From Paenibacillus sp. 37 (lineage in GTDB: Bacteria; Bacillota; Bacilli; Paenibacillales; Paenibacillaceae): 64,000 nucleotides of DNA. Where the stretch lies: assembly GCF_008386395.1 (NCBI RefSeq), contig NZ_CP043761.1, forward strand, positions 1,798,001 to 1,862,000. Reading direction: 5' to 3'. A program made the translations under genes and the position numbers. Positions 16,960 to 25,472 of the stretch are shown here, piece by piece. Every line of letters starts with the position of its first letter. The stretch's first letter is position 1. The notes beneath the pieces were generated by a model. The model was not told the DNA's origin and made no database searches. It saw only the letters and a program-made list of their open reading frames with translations.

Positions 16960-16998
16960 AGGATACCTATGGATGCGACAATGAGGTGTCCTTTTTTT
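16960..16998 (+). terminator. Intrinsic terminator
   Basis: AGGATACCT and AGGTGTCCT pair with one G-U pair across a 15-base loop, then a run of seven T. It ends the GNAT/hypothetical pair ahead of the SLH gene. Confidence 0.8.
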
Positions 16999-17042
16999 GT
17001 TATATTTCAGTTCTGATTGTGTTAGGGAGGAGCAGAAAAAAA

Positions 17043-17057
17043 TGTATACTGTATACA
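17043..17057. promoter_or_regulatory. Operator-like palindrome upstream of SLH gene
   Basis: TGTATACTGTATACA is a perfect dyad, with 7-base arms around one T. The half-site TGTATACT recurs at 17126-17133. Between them, TTGCAG (17096-17101) and TATTTT (17119-17124) form a 17-base-spaced promoter candidate. The binding protein is unknown. The rest of the 307-base gap (16899-17205) holds only the preceding terminator. Confidence 0.55.
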
Positions 17058-17205
17058 CCGAAAGTTGGGCTGTAAACTCTTTAACAGACTGGGTTTTGCA
17101 GCCATATTCCATGGTCAGTATTTTATGTATACTATTGCTGATCTTTGTGATAAGTTGAGACGAATAAGATCCAGTAATCATACTATGAGTGAGAGGAATA
17201 ATATC

Positions 17206-19917
17206 ATGAATTGTGCTAAAAAGCTTGTCACCACTCTATTGATTACAGTTATGTTGTTTTCATCGTTTAATGTAGTATTTGGTGCTGCTGATTCTTCGGC
17301 ATCAGACATCGAGGGAAACTGGGCAGAAAGCCAAATTACGAAATGGATCGACAAAGGTTTTATTCATGGTTATGAAGACGGCAGCTTTAAACCGAACAAT
17401 ACTATAACAAGAGCAGAATTTTTCTCATTGGTTAATCGTTCATATGGATTTACTGATACATCATCTGTATCCTTCAAGGATGTTACTTCATCTAACTGGG
17501 CATATGCTGAGGTTTCCAAAGCTGTGAAAGCTGGATACATAAAGGGTTATAGGGACGGTACAATCGGTGCCAATAAACCCATTAGTAGACAAGAAGTTGC
17601 AGTTATTATCGATGTTCTTCTGGATCTATCGAATGAAACTAGTACTGGAAATCACTTTACGGATTCCAATATGATAGCCTTATGGGCTAAAAATTCGGTA
17701 GATGCTATAGTGGCTAAAGGGATTTTACAGGGCTATGATAATAACTTCAATCCGAATAAACCGATCACTCGTGCTGAAGCAGTCGTTGCGCTGGATCGTT
17801 CAGTGAATGCAAGAGCAACGGATTACAGCTTAGCTGGAACATATGGCCCTGAGTCGGGAACGCAGACCATTGATGGGGATGTGCTCATTAGCGCGGCTGG
17901 GGTTACATTGAAGAATATGATCATCAAAGGGAACCTATTATTTAGTGAAGGTATCCAAGAAGGAGATGTGCACCTTACGAATGTTACGATTAAAGGTGTG
18001 ACACGGGTAGAGGGTGGGGGCGTTAGTACCATCTATTTCAAAAATACCGTAACATCTACCCTTATTGTTGATAAGAAAAAAGGACCCGTTCTCATTATTG
18101 TAGAAGGTTCAACGACATTAGGAGAAGTAACCATTCAATCCCCTGCTACGCTACAAGAAACGGATACTACGGGGAATGGCTTCGGCAAGATTACGTTATC
18201 CGAGCGGTTACCTGCTGGTTCAAAAGTAGGTTTGAAAGGAACATTTGATTCCTTAACCGTTAAAGGCAGCGGGGGTCAGGTGGATATTTCTGAAGGCCGT
18301 ATTAAGGATGTTATCGTAGCAGTTACAGCAACGGGGACGACACTTAACTTAGGCACGGATGCAACGATTGTAAACCTCTTCTTAGATGCAGTCGCTAAGA
18401 TTTCAGGCACGGGTACTATTGAAAAGGTGACGCTGAGTTCCGTTGCTAAAGGTGGTACGACTTTTGAAACTACAATTCGACTGTTGGGTAAAGTCACACA
18501 TACAGTGACCCCAGCTACTCCAACTGCTCCTTCGACTTCACCATCCACTGGTGGAACGGATACAATTGCTCCTACATTGTCCAATGTAACTAGTGGTCAT
18601 ATTGCAGCTGGGGATCCTGTGGTGGGTAGAAGCAATGAAAGTGGATATGTGTATCTGGTTCCTTCCACAACACCGAAAACACTTACAGATCTAAATCAAT
18701 CCGTTGCAGGATTGTCAGGCAAGAAGCAATCTGTGACAGCAAACGTAGCTACGACAATTAGTACAACAGGCTTAGCCTCAGGTAGGTATGTCGTATATGC
18801 CGTTGATCTCGCGAACAATATATCGATGGCTTCTGCAGAGATCGTTATTGGTACAAATCAGTTAACCGTTTCGACTCCAGTACTCTCAACCGAGAAAATG
18901 TACGATGGAACGTCTTCGGCTACAGTGATAGCAGATTCACTAACCGGAGTTGCTGCTGGAGACCGTGTAACTGTAAGTGCAGCAGCCACCTACAATGATG
19001 CAACAATAGGTACCGGTAAAACAATCACTGTAGTTTATACTTTAGGCGGAGCAGATGCAGCCAAATATATTGCTCCTGCAAACTATACAATCCAGACAGG
19101 GGCCATTACAGCCGCACAATTGACAATCGGCGAGCCGATGTTGACTGTTATTGAGAAGGCAGATGGAGATTCATCGATAGACGTATCTGCAGGTTCCTTA
19201 GTTGGGGTAGTTCCAGGTGAGGATGTGACTGTGAGTGCAGAGGCGGTATATGATACATTATCAACTCAGGAAGCTAGACCATTAACTGTGGTTTATACAA
19301 TAGCTGGTGTGGATAGTGGCAAATATATTGCTCCAGTTAATAATACGAACCACACTGTATACGTACAATTTAGTGTGGATACGGGAACGATTATAGATCT
19401 GATCACCACTTCCAAAGTGTATGATGGAACCTTAGCAACAACTGCACTAGCGGGTTCTAGAGAAGGGGCTTGTCCAGGTAGTGGAATTTGTCCAGGGGAT
19501 GACGTAACGGTAAGTGCTTCAGGAGTCTATGATAATGAAAATGTAGGAACAAATAAGAAGATAACCGTATCGTATATTTTATCGGGTAATGATGCACGAA
19601 ACTATTTACCGCCATCCCGTATCGATGTGAATACAGGTGTGATCACTGCAAAGCAATTGATGATCACGTCTCCGACATTAATACTCTCCAAAGTGTATGA
19701 CGGAACTCTTGCAGCAAATGTAACGGCAGGTGCATTAACTAACGTGATCTCTGGGGATGACGTACAAGTAAATGCTGTAGCGACATACAATAATGCAGCA
19801 GTTGGTACCAGTAAAGTAATAACAATTAAGTATACTCTTACAGGGCTTGATGCAGGAAATTATATTGCCCCAGCAACTCAAGTTGTGGGTACGGGGGAGA
19901 TTACTACTACACCTTAA
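17206..19917 (+). CDS. SLH-domain surface protein with YDG-type repeats
   Basis: A 903-residue secreted protein. A signal peptide (about 1-28) is followed by three S-layer-homology domains (about 34-75, 95-138 and 158-198) that bind pyruvylated wall polymer. Residues 215-430 form a Gly/Thr-rich beta-helix-like region. A TPATPTAPSTSP linker and an Ig-like segment lead to four repeats of about 70 residues of the YDG/MBG type (KxYDGT, GDxVTVSAxAxYxxxxxGTxKxITVxYxLxGxDAxxYIAP). The second repeat has lost KVYDG and the third has a Cys-containing insert. The ATG at 17206 follows AGAGG at 9 bases and gives a clean signal peptide; the longer frame to 17065 does not. It probably serves as a wall-bound adhesin or matrix protein. 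Confidence 0.85.
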   Translation: MNCAKKLVTTLLITVMLFSSFNVVFGAADSSASDIEGNWAESQITKWIDKGFIHGYEDGSFKPNNTITRAEFFSLVNRSYGFTDTSSVSFKDVTSSNWAYAEVSKAVKAGYIKGYRDGTIGANKPISRQEVAVIIDVLLDLSNETSTGNHFTDSNMIALWAKNSVDAIVAKGILQGYDNNFNPNKPITRAEAVVALDRSVNARATDYSLAGTYGPESGTQTIDGDVLISAAGVTLKNMIIKGNLLFSEGIQEGDVHLTNVTIKGVTRVEGGGVSTIYFKNTVTSTLIVDKKKGPVLIIVEGSTTLGEVTIQSPATLQETDTTGNGFGKITLSERLPAGSKVGLKGTFDSLTVKGSGGQVDISEGRIKDVIVAVTATGTTLNLGTDATIVNLFLDAVAKISGTGTIEKVTLSSVAKGGTTFETTIRLLGKVTHTVTPATPTAPSTSPSTGGTDTIAPTLSNVTSGHIAAGDPVVGRSNESGYVYLVPSTTPKTLTDLNQSVAGLSGKKQSVTANVATTISTTGLASGRYVVYAVDLANNISMASAEIVIGTNQLTVSTPVLSTEKMYDGTSSATVIADSLTGVAAGDRVTVSAAATYNDATIGTGKTITVVYTLGGADAAKYIAPANYTIQTGAITAAQLTIGEPMLTVIEKADGDSSIDVSAGSLVGVVPGEDVTVSAEAVYDTLSTQEARPLTVVYTIAGVDSGKYIAPVNNTNHTVYVQFSVDTGTIIDLITTSKVYDGTLATTALAGSREGACPGSGICPGDDVTVSASGVYDNENVGTNKKITVSYILSGNDARNYLPPSRIDVNTGVITAKQLMITSPTLILSKVYDGTLAANVTAGALTNVISGDDVQVNAVATYNNAAVGTSKVITIKYTLTGLDAGNYIAPATQVVGTGEITTTP

Positions 19918-19978
19918 TGTTTATGTATGAAGACCATTTTCATTAGTGACTTTTCTAATGAAAGTGTAGAAGCAAATA

Positions 19979-20015
19979 GAGTCTCCACTGTCGAATAAGA
20001 CTGTGGAGACTTTTT
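19979..20015 (+). terminator. Intrinsic terminator after SLH gene
   Basis: GTCTCCAC pairs with GTGGAGAC with an inner GTC/GAC, followed by TTTTT. A second hairpin without a T-run (TTTCATTAG with CTAATGAAA, 19938-19963) lies just upstream. Confidence 0.85.
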
Positions 20016-20038
20016 GATTTTTTTCGATTCAAAACAAC

Positions 20039-20067
20039 TTCGCATTTACCAATACATGGGTTATGAT
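20039..20067 (+). promoter_or_regulatory. Promoter, TTCGCA-17-TATGAT type
   Basis: TTCGCA and TATGAT are separated by 17 bases, with GGGT before the -10 box. A near-identical element lies at 25956-25984. It should drive the hypothetical gene at 20118. Confidence 0.6.
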
Positions 20068-20117
20068 GAATTAAGAGGAGTCTATGGGAGCGACGTGTAA
20101 GGGGGAGATATGTAGGT

Positions 20118-20600
20118 ATGCCGAAGCATCATTTTGTGATTGAAAACAAATCGCTAGTAAGCGGGAATATCCATAATTCTTACTCATGGGATTCTCATGG
20201 CATGATACATAAAAGTGGGTTAACAAGAGAGGATCATGCGACCTTGGAAGACGAATTCATTGCATACATCTATGATTTCCTTCGCTGGTTGGACACATGG
20301 AATCCATCTACCTGTATGAGATCTAGTGGACTGAACAACTATGGAATAACCGTTATTGAAGAGCAGGATGCTTTGTTGAAGTTTCATCAACTGATTCAGG
20401 TCTGGATTGATCTATTCGGCCATGCGACAGATCCGATTGTTCTAACAGGGAGTTACTGTTTTGATGAAGAAGAACAGAGGAGCTACTACGAGAAACTCGT
20501 GTACAACAAAGTTGAATTAATCAACGAATTACATAAGCTTGCGAACATGGCAAAGCGTGCTGAGATAAATGGGAAATGCATTGTGCATTTTGGGATATGA
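20118..20600 (+). CDS. Hypothetical protein
   Basis: A 160-residue soluble protein rich in aromatic residues: FLRWLDTWNPS, GLNNYGITVIEEQDAL, LIQVWIDLFGHATDPIVLTGSY, then a charged helix. There is no signal peptide. I do not recognise a named family with confidence. The ATG is preceded by GGGGGAGATATGTAGGT. It has its own promoter candidate, and a Nudix gene follows after 72 bases. Confidence 0.6.
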   Translation: MPKHHFVIENKSLVSGNIHNSYSWDSHGMIHKSGLTREDHATLEDEFIAYIYDFLRWLDTWNPSTCMRSSGLNNYGITVIEEQDALLKFHQLIQVWIDLFGHATDPIVLTGSYCFDEEEQRSYYEKLVYNKVELINELHKLANMAKRAEINGKCIVHFGI

Positions 20601-20672
20601 AGAATTAATCGTAGAGTTCCCTGATTGAAATTGTGAGCTGTTGAAGAAACCCAACAGAGAGGGGCAAGAGTA

Positions 20673-21137
20673 ATGACTAGTCGTATTGTCGTTACGGGTG
20701 GAGCTATTATTCGAGATCATATGGGGAGAGTTCTGCTGCAAAAGAGATCAGATTATGGAGATTGGGGATTACCCGGTGGGGGTATGGAGCCAGGTGAACG
20801 AATCGAAGAAACTATGATTAGAGAAGTGAAAGAGGAAACAGGGCTTGAAGTGAGCTCTTATGAATTGTCCTCCATCTATACGGGCGAGAGGATGCACTAT
20901 ACGTATCCGGATGGAAATGAAGTAGTTTTTGTAATGTTTTTATTTGACGTTATTGCGGAGTTGGAGGGGAAACTCTGTGATGATCAAGTAACTCTTTTAT
21001 TTGAAGATGAACAAAAGGAATCATTACAGCTTGTTTTCAGATATCTTGATGAGATTGATATTTCCACAATAAACAATGTTCAGAAGCCTATATTTGTAGA
21101 TTTGAAGCAAGGAGAGTCTAAACTATTACGCGAGTGA
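20673..21137 (+). CDS. Nudix hydrolase
   Basis: A 154-residue pyrophosphohydrolase. The Nudix box GX5EX7REUXEEXGU is complete (GMEPGERIEETMIREVKEETG), so the metal-binding residues are intact. The strand VLLQKRSDYGDWGLPGGG precedes it. Substrates in the family are nucleoside diphosphates linked to another moiety; this one is unknown. The ATG follows AGAGGGG. It is one of three Nudix genes in the window. Confidence 0.9.
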   Translation: MTSRIVVTGGAIIRDHMGRVLLQKRSDYGDWGLPGGGMEPGERIEETMIREVKEETGLEVSSYELSSIYTGERMHYTYPDGNEVVFVMFLFDVIAELEGKLCDDQVTLLFEDEQKESLQLVFRYLDEIDISTINNVQKPIFVDLKQGESKLLRE

Positions 21138-21183
21138 TAGCGTTAATACAGTAGTTTACATGATATCGAAAGGAGTTTTTATA

Positions 21184-21852
21184 TTGCCTTGGCCTATGGT
21201 TCATTTTGCAATTGCTTCGGAAGTGATGTCCAAGCCATCTCCTGAATTGTTATTGGGAAGCCTCGCTCCAGATTCCATCCATGTAAGAACCAATCTTCGT
21301 ACCGAAAAGGCAAAAACTCACCTCATGCCAGAGGCAGGAAGGTTCGCAACAGACGAAGAACTTGGAGCCTTTTTTGAGTCAAACAAACAGTTAGTTTATA
21401 GTGATCCCAAATTTCTGCAATATCTGTGCGGTTACATCGCCCACATCTATACGGATCGCGTGTGGACATTCGATATCTACCCTGCGTATGAAGTTCACCC
21501 CAATGGAAGAAGTGTGTATACACAGGATGTTAAGAAGCTGGAGTTTATGATTTTACAGAATTGGAACGGGGCCCATGAATGGTTAAGTGAGCTGAACGTG
21601 GGGAAAGCATTTGGTTTAGGTGGATTGCTGGAGTCTGAGGTGTACCAGTATAGAGGAAAGAAACTTGAGTTTTTAACTAACCCTGATAACGAACCTTTGG
21701 GTGACTTCAATATTATATCCATGGAAGCTATGGAAGAGTTCATACATACAACAGGATTAGCGCTAAAACAATTGTATACGAATTGGAATGTGTATGAAGT
21801 CTTAGGTGAAAGGGTAGTAGATCATGCAAAAAACAATAATAGAACTATCTGA
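21184..21852 (+). CDS. Zinc-dependent phospholipase C-like hydrolase
   Basis: A 222-residue protein with a conserved histidine/aspartate pattern: PWPMVHFAIA at the N-terminus, LGSLAPDSIHVR near residue 25, KTHL near 45 and YIAHIYTD near 85. These look like the metal ligands of the Zn-dependent PLC (PF00882-type) fold. No signal peptide is present. It is a paralogue of the gene at 36042, and this comparison fixes the start: TTG 21184 (with AAAGGAG at 8 bases) gives MPWPMVH, matching MPLPMVH there. The substrate is unknown. Confidence 0.65.
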   Translation: MPWPMVHFAIASEVMSKPSPELLLGSLAPDSIHVRTNLRTEKAKTHLMPEAGRFATDEELGAFFESNKQLVYSDPKFLQYLCGYIAHIYTDRVWTFDIYPAYEVHPNGRSVYTQDVKKLEFMILQNWNGAHEWLSELNVGKAFGLGGLLESEVYQYRGKKLEFLTNPDNEPLGDFNIISMEAMEEFIHTTGLALKQLYTNWNVYEVLGERVVDHAKNNNRTI

Positions 21853-21967
21853 TCTGATGAAAAAATATCCCAAGTGTGCGGCATTTATATTGTCTATCGT
21901 TGTGTTAAATTTGGTTTATGGCTTTGGTAAGGATATCGGGGCATGGATTCACTATCTGACACATTAA
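21824..21967 (+). CDS. Small single-pass membrane protein
   Basis: A 47-residue frame starts inside the last 29 bases of the preceding gene. It has a basic stretch (LMKKYPKC), one membrane helix (AAFILSIVVLNLVYGF) and a short tail with GKDIGAWIHYLTH. An AAAGGG-like site lies 9 bases upstream. The overlap with the upstream gene suggests translational coupling. I recall similar KKYP-helix-GFGK peptides in bacilli but cannot name a family. Confidence 0.5.
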   Translation: MQKTIIELSDLMKKYPKCAAFILSIVVLNLVYGFGKDIGAWIHYLTH

Positions 21968-22031
21968 CTGTAATAAGGGGTAAGGTCTTCAGTTAATTCT
22001 GCAGCATAGAATCACATCAAGGAGGACGGCT

Positions 22032-22484
22032 ATGGACATTGTTATGACCCTTGAGCCGCACGGGTGGCTGGATATCCTGGTTCAACCTGATCAAGGAGAA
22101 CAGATTGAGATTCCAGTATCTTTTTTGTCGGATGCGGTTGAGGATATAGCACGTCAATTCGTTGCATTGCATAAGGGAGCCACGGAGGTAACCATTACCA
22201 TGCAGACCGAACCTGGAGAGTATCGATTCTGGATCAAGAAACGATCACAGACGATGGTTCAATTCATGGTGTATGAGATGAGTGATAATTTTAGCACGGA
22301 AGCCGTCACAGAGGGCCGTTTACTCATGTCCGAGGAGTTAACCTTGGTCAAGTTGACCAAGCTGTTCTACAGAGAACTAAGCAAAATGAAGGAAATAGGA
22401 CCGGAGGAATATCACAAACGGTGGAGTTTTGATTTCCCTCTGAATGCCTATGAGCGGATAGAAAGGATCGTCCAGATCCGATGA
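22032..22484 (+). CDS. Hypothetical protein
   Basis: A 150-residue soluble acidic protein with a beta-rich first half (HGWLDILVQPD, EVTITMQTEPGEYRFWIKKR) and a helical second half (LTLVKLTKLFYRELSKM). It has the size and make-up of many accessory or immunity-type proteins, but no family is recognised. The ATG follows AAGGAGG at 8 bases. The next gene follows within about 35 bases. Confidence 0.6.
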   Translation: MDIVMTLEPHGWLDILVQPDQGEQIEIPVSFLSDAVEDIARQFVALHKGATEVTITMQTEPGEYRFWIKKRSQTMVQFMVYEMSDNFSTEAVTEGRLLMSEELTLVKLTKLFYRELSKMKEIGPEEYHKRWSFDFPLNAYERIERIVQIR

Positions 22485-22517
22485 AATCGAATGTTTTTGA
22501 CGAGAAGGAGAAGTGAC

Positions 22518-23021
22518 ATGCCGAACATACATAAAGGAAGATATTCAGCTCAGATTGAGGGAGAGTTTGTTGTTTTTATCATCGGAATGAGGATTAATCG
22601 TCTGTGGGCTATACATAAATGGCTGCCTGTTCTACAGTCCATGGGCCCGATGATTAAAGAGCTGTATATGAATCCGGAGACCGGATTTCTGAGTACAGAG
22701 TATTTTATTAGCTGGCGCGGGGTGACGTTACTACAATACTGGCGCTCTTACGATGAATTGGAGAAATACGCACGGGGCGGATTACACTTGGAAGCTTGGA
22801 AAAAATTCAACCGCTCCATTGGTACTGACGGAACAGTAGGAATTTATCATGAAACATACAAGGCTCAGTCGGGTTCCTTCGAGACCATATATGTCAATAT
22901 GCCCGAATTCGGATTAGCTAAAGCGTCTGACCATGTGCCTTCGACAGGCAAGATGGAGACATCCAGACGCAGAATGGGCGGAGAGAATGACCCGGCGGTG
23001 GATACACCAGAGAATCCTTAA
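22518..23021 (+). CDS. DUF4188 family protein
   Basis: A 167-residue protein related to the DUF4188/monooxygenase-like ferredoxin-fold group: GEFVVFIIGMRINRLWAIHKW, FLSTEYFISWRGVTLLQYWRSYDELEKYAR, IGTDGTVGIYHETYKAQSG and YVNMPEFGLAKA. The arrangement is like heme-degrading or antibiotic monooxygenases, but the activity is not known. ATG 22518 has AAGGAGAAG about 8 bases upstream. The C-terminal 20 residues are charged and probably disordered. Confidence 0.75.
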   Translation: MPNIHKGRYSAQIEGEFVVFIIGMRINRLWAIHKWLPVLQSMGPMIKELYMNPETGFLSTEYFISWRGVTLLQYWRSYDELEKYARGGLHLEAWKKFNRSIGTDGTVGIYHETYKAQSGSFETIYVNMPEFGLAKASDHVPSTGKMETSRRRMGGENDPAVDTPENP

Positions 23022-23046
23022 ATTAGTGAATAGAGAGGAGCATGTT

Positions 23047-23553
23047 ATGAAGGCTAGACTTCGACCAGAAGATATATATTCCAAGCAATTAAGCTGGTTA
23101 TGTATTGAACCGATGCTTGTTTCCGTACGGGGCAGAGATATGGCCGCCAAAACAGAGATATACCGACAGTTACATGAGGGGCAACAAGCTTTATTTTTGT
23201 TCTATTCTTATCACAATCACACGAAGAGTCTGGCAGAATTTTATTGGTTTTCGGCATATAATATCATTGAGATCAAAAGTTGGAATGGAATAAAAAATGG
23301 GATGCGCTTTTTTCATTTAGATGAGATGGTGAATGTACTGGATCAGATCGAATGCCTGATTACGGACCACAATAGAGTGGATGAAGCGTGGCGTGAGGTG
23401 CTTCCAACAGATCTGGAGAAGGACCCGATCTTGCTTCAGAGAACAGAGGCATTATATGCTACTTATCAGACTGTGGCAGAAGAAGCTATTACACACATGA
23501 ACGAAATGATCCTACAAAATCAGGAGATGTATCTGGAGATAAAGCAGGGTTAA
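23047..23553 (+). CDS. Hypothetical protein
   Basis: A 168-residue soluble protein. The middle has aromatic strands (ALFLFYSYHNHTKSLAEFYWF, IIEIKSWNGIKNGMRFF) and the C-terminus is a long helix (YQTVAEEAITHMNEMILQN). I do not recognise it. ATG 23047 is preceded by GAGAGG at 8 bases. It lies 25 bases after the DUF4188 gene, so the two may be co-transcribed, and a terminator hairpin follows. Confidence 0.6.
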   Translation: MKARLRPEDIYSKQLSWLCIEPMLVSVRGRDMAAKTEIYRQLHEGQQALFLFYSYHNHTKSLAEFYWFSAYNIIEIKSWNGIKNGMRFFHLDEMVNVLDQIECLITDHNRVDEAWREVLPTDLEKDPILLQRTEALYATYQTVAEEAITHMNEMILQNQEMYLEIKQG

Positions 23554-23617
23554 GGTAGGTACCTTGAAAATTAAAATGAACAGCTCATGCCTTGAATGTG
23601 TTGGATGAATACATAGA

Positions 23618-23647
23618 AGAACTGCTCCCATGGAGTGGTTCTTTTTC
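23618..23647 (+). terminator. Intrinsic terminator
   Basis: AGAAC and CTCC pair with GGAG and GTTCT around CAT, with one two-base internal mismatch, then TTTTT. It separates the preceding genes from the LytTR unit. Confidence 0.65.
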
Positions 23648-23665
23648 GTATCTATGCAATGATGA

Positions 23666-23695
23666 TGCAACAAACTTGCGAAATCCTGCAACAAA
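23666..23695 (+). promoter_or_regulatory. Candidate LytTR direct-repeat operator
   Basis: TGCAACAAA occurs at 23666-23674 and again at 23687-23695, a spacing of exactly 21 bases or two helical turns. LytTR proteins bind direct repeats of about 9 bases with this periodicity. It ends 63 bases upstream of the LytTR gene, suggesting autoregulation. Function is inferred. Confidence 0.55.
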
Positions 23696-23758
23696 ACGCA
23701 ATACAGTGGGATTGTCGTAACTATGCTTGTAATATGAGTTGTGAGAGGAGGGCAACAC

Positions 23759-24205
23759 GTGAAAATCATTTTTGAAGAGGATCCAGCAATAGAGCAAAAA
23801 GTAGCCAAGGTAACTACTCATCCGGTGGAGAAGTCGAAGTGGGACCGTATTCAGCAGGCGATCTGCGAATCAGAAACTCAATTAACGGTCATCCATGCCA
23901 AGAATAATCGCAATATGCAGATCCAATTGAGCTCGGTGGTTGCCTTTGAATCAGAGGATCGGATGTGCTGTGTCCGGGTGATCTCAGGTGAGAGATATTT
24001 GCTTAATAAACGTCTGAAATTTGTAGAAGAGGATCTGGATGACGTTCATTTTGTGAAAATTAATAATCAAACGATCATCAATACACGGTACATCACCGCA
24101 TTCTCTGCAACAGACCATGCCCGAATTAAGGTAGACCTGAGCGATCGCTCCAGTTACTTTGTCAGCCGATTTTATATTAAAAACTTTAGGGGGAAATTAT
24201 CATGA
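23759..24205 (+). CDS. LytTR-domain transcriptional regulator
   Basis: A 148-residue regulator without a receiver domain. Residues about 45-148 form the LytTR DNA-binding domain: IQLSSVVAFESEDRMCCVR, RYLLNKRLKFVEEDL, FVKINNQTIINTRYITAF, then YFVSRFYIKNFRGKL. The start is GTG with GGAGG at 7 bases. It overlaps the next gene, a DUF3021 membrane protein, by 4 bases. Such LytTR plus membrane-protein pairs act as stand-alone regulatory systems in which the membrane partner usually restrains the regulator. The direct repeat upstream is its likely operator. Confidence 0.85.
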   Translation: MKIIFEEDPAIEQKVAKVTTHPVEKSKWDRIQQAICESETQLTVIHAKNNRNMQIQLSSVVAFESEDRMCCVRVISGERYLLNKRLKFVEEDLDDVHFVKINNQTIINTRYITAFSATDHARIKVDLSDRSSYFVSRFYIKNFRGKLS

Positions 24206-24612
24206 TTACTCAACTTAGACATTCTTTTTTTCAAGTATTCACCATAATGACGCTATGGGTCACGCTCTTGGCAACCATATTCTTTGGTGAACTGCCCATT
24301 CAGATGTCCTATTTATGGAACATAGCGGGTATTGCTTTCATTGCTGCTATAGTGTTTGGAATGATGTATAACCTACTATGGAACCATTTTACGTTAAAAC
24401 CGGTATGGAATATCGTCATCTCGTCCACATTCAATATTGCAGGAGGTATGGCGATGGTATGGTTATTCTCGGTAGACATGTTCCAGTTCATCGCTCCCTG
24501 GTTCCCCGGCATGTGGTTATTATCTATCGTGCTGCACATCATCGCTTTTTATTTTTATGCTAGAATGGATAGCAAGAAAAAAGCGGAAGAGTTAAACAAC
24601 ATTCTCAAGTAG
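24202..24612 (+). CDS. DUF3021 membrane protein, partner of LytTR regulator
   Basis: A 136-residue membrane protein with four hydrophobic segments (about residues 10-28, 38-58, 70-92 and 100-120) and a charged C-terminal tail (RMDSKKKAEELNN). DUF3021 genes regularly follow LytTR genes, and the 4-base overlap supports coupled translation. By analogy with LytTR regulatory systems it may sense a membrane state and inhibit the regulator; that is inference. The next gene follows within 16 bases. Confidence 0.8.
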   Translation: MITQLRHSFFQVFTIMTLWVTLLATIFFGELPIQMSYLWNIAGIAFIAAIVFGMMYNLLWNHFTLKPVWNIVISSTFNIAGGMAMVWLFSVDMFQFIAPWFPGMWLLSIVLHIIAFYFYARMDSKKKAEELNNILK

Positions 24613-24627
24613 GTAAGGGGAACAAAT

Positions 24628-25026
24628 ATGAACGAGGAAGAAATGTTGCAGTTGTACGGGGTGGAACCTGATGAGGTACACCGGGAGGCCATCCGGCAGC
24701 TGCTTCAGCAAGAGATTGAGAACCGAAAGTCAGAGAATAACGAGGTTCTGAGACTGTTGTGCATCATGTTATTCTGTATTGGAAATGTAGAGGACACCAC
24801 GCTGATCTGGCAAGCCAAACAGAAGAATCAGGATACGAGCAGTTATATTGATGTGCAGTTATTATGTGGTGCAGGGTATGAAGAGACATTGTTTTACCTG
24901 GAAAAGATGGACGGGGAACAGGCGCAAGAGGAGTTGCTGTACCTTAGACATTGCGAGCCGTATGATTTTGTTGATTTCTCCAAAGCGGAATGGGTCTCGA
25001 ACTATAAACGATATTATGGTGTTTGA
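24628..25026 (+). CDS. Hypothetical protein in LytTR cassette
   Basis: A 132-residue soluble, mostly helical protein. NNEVLRLLCIMLFCIGNVEDTTLIW and a following YIDVQLLCGAGYEETLFYL block look like helical repeats, and the end is CEPYDFVDFSKAEWVSNYKRYYG. I have seen similar proteins as unnamed genes in bacilli but know no function. The ATG follows GTAAGGGG. It is 16 bases after the DUF3021 gene, so it is probably in the same operon and could be a target or effector of the LytTR pair. Confidence 0.6.
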   Translation: MNEEEMLQLYGVEPDEVHREAIRQLLQQEIENRKSENNEVLRLLCIMLFCIGNVEDTTLIWQAKQKNQDTSSYIDVQLLCGAGYEETLFYLEKMDGEQAQEELLYLRHCEPYDFVDFSKAEWVSNYKRYYGV

Positions 25027-25064
25027 GAATAACGAGCTAACGGACATTTGGAAGGAGGGGGAGT

Positions 25065-25472
25065 ATGCCAAGCTTGCATGACAACATCATATTAAGCTAC
25101 GAAGTGGATTTAGAGAACGAAAGAATCAGGATGCGTACTCGTTCAAATCATGATGTGCCGAAAAATATGGATGTTTTATTCTCTGGTGTTATGGCCCATG
25201 CGTTTGATACACCGCTGCATGGCAGCATTATTTTGGATCTGGATGAGTGGGATCTAGAACATTTTATCCCATATAATCGTGAGTTATTGGAATCGGGGAA
25301 AGGTCAAGGCTGGCCTGTCAGTTATGATTCCTATGACGAATTGCAAATCCGGCTGATCGAGGAGAAATACAAGTACATGGTGATCTCATCTTCGTATGGA
25401 CTGAGTGGTTGGGTTTTGGCGAAGAACGTACAGATTTCAGTCCAAGAAACGGGTGAACAGGATGAAACATGA
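25065..25472 (+). CDS. Hypothetical protein in LytTR cassette
   Basis: A 135-residue soluble protein with beta-strand character at the N-terminus (IILSYEVDLENERIRMRTRS) and a middle like small immunity-type or DUF proteins (FSGVMAHAFDTPLHGSIILDLDEW). No family is named with confidence. The ATG follows GGAGGGGGAGT. Its stop lies beyond the start of the next gene (11-base overlap), indicating translational coupling. Confidence 0.6.
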   Translation: MPSLHDNIILSYEVDLENERIRMRTRSNHDVPKNMDVLFSGVMAHAFDTPLHGSIILDLDEWDLEHFIPYNRELLESGKGQGWPVSYDSYDELQIRLIEEKYKYMVISSSYGLSGWVLAKNVQISVQETGEQDET

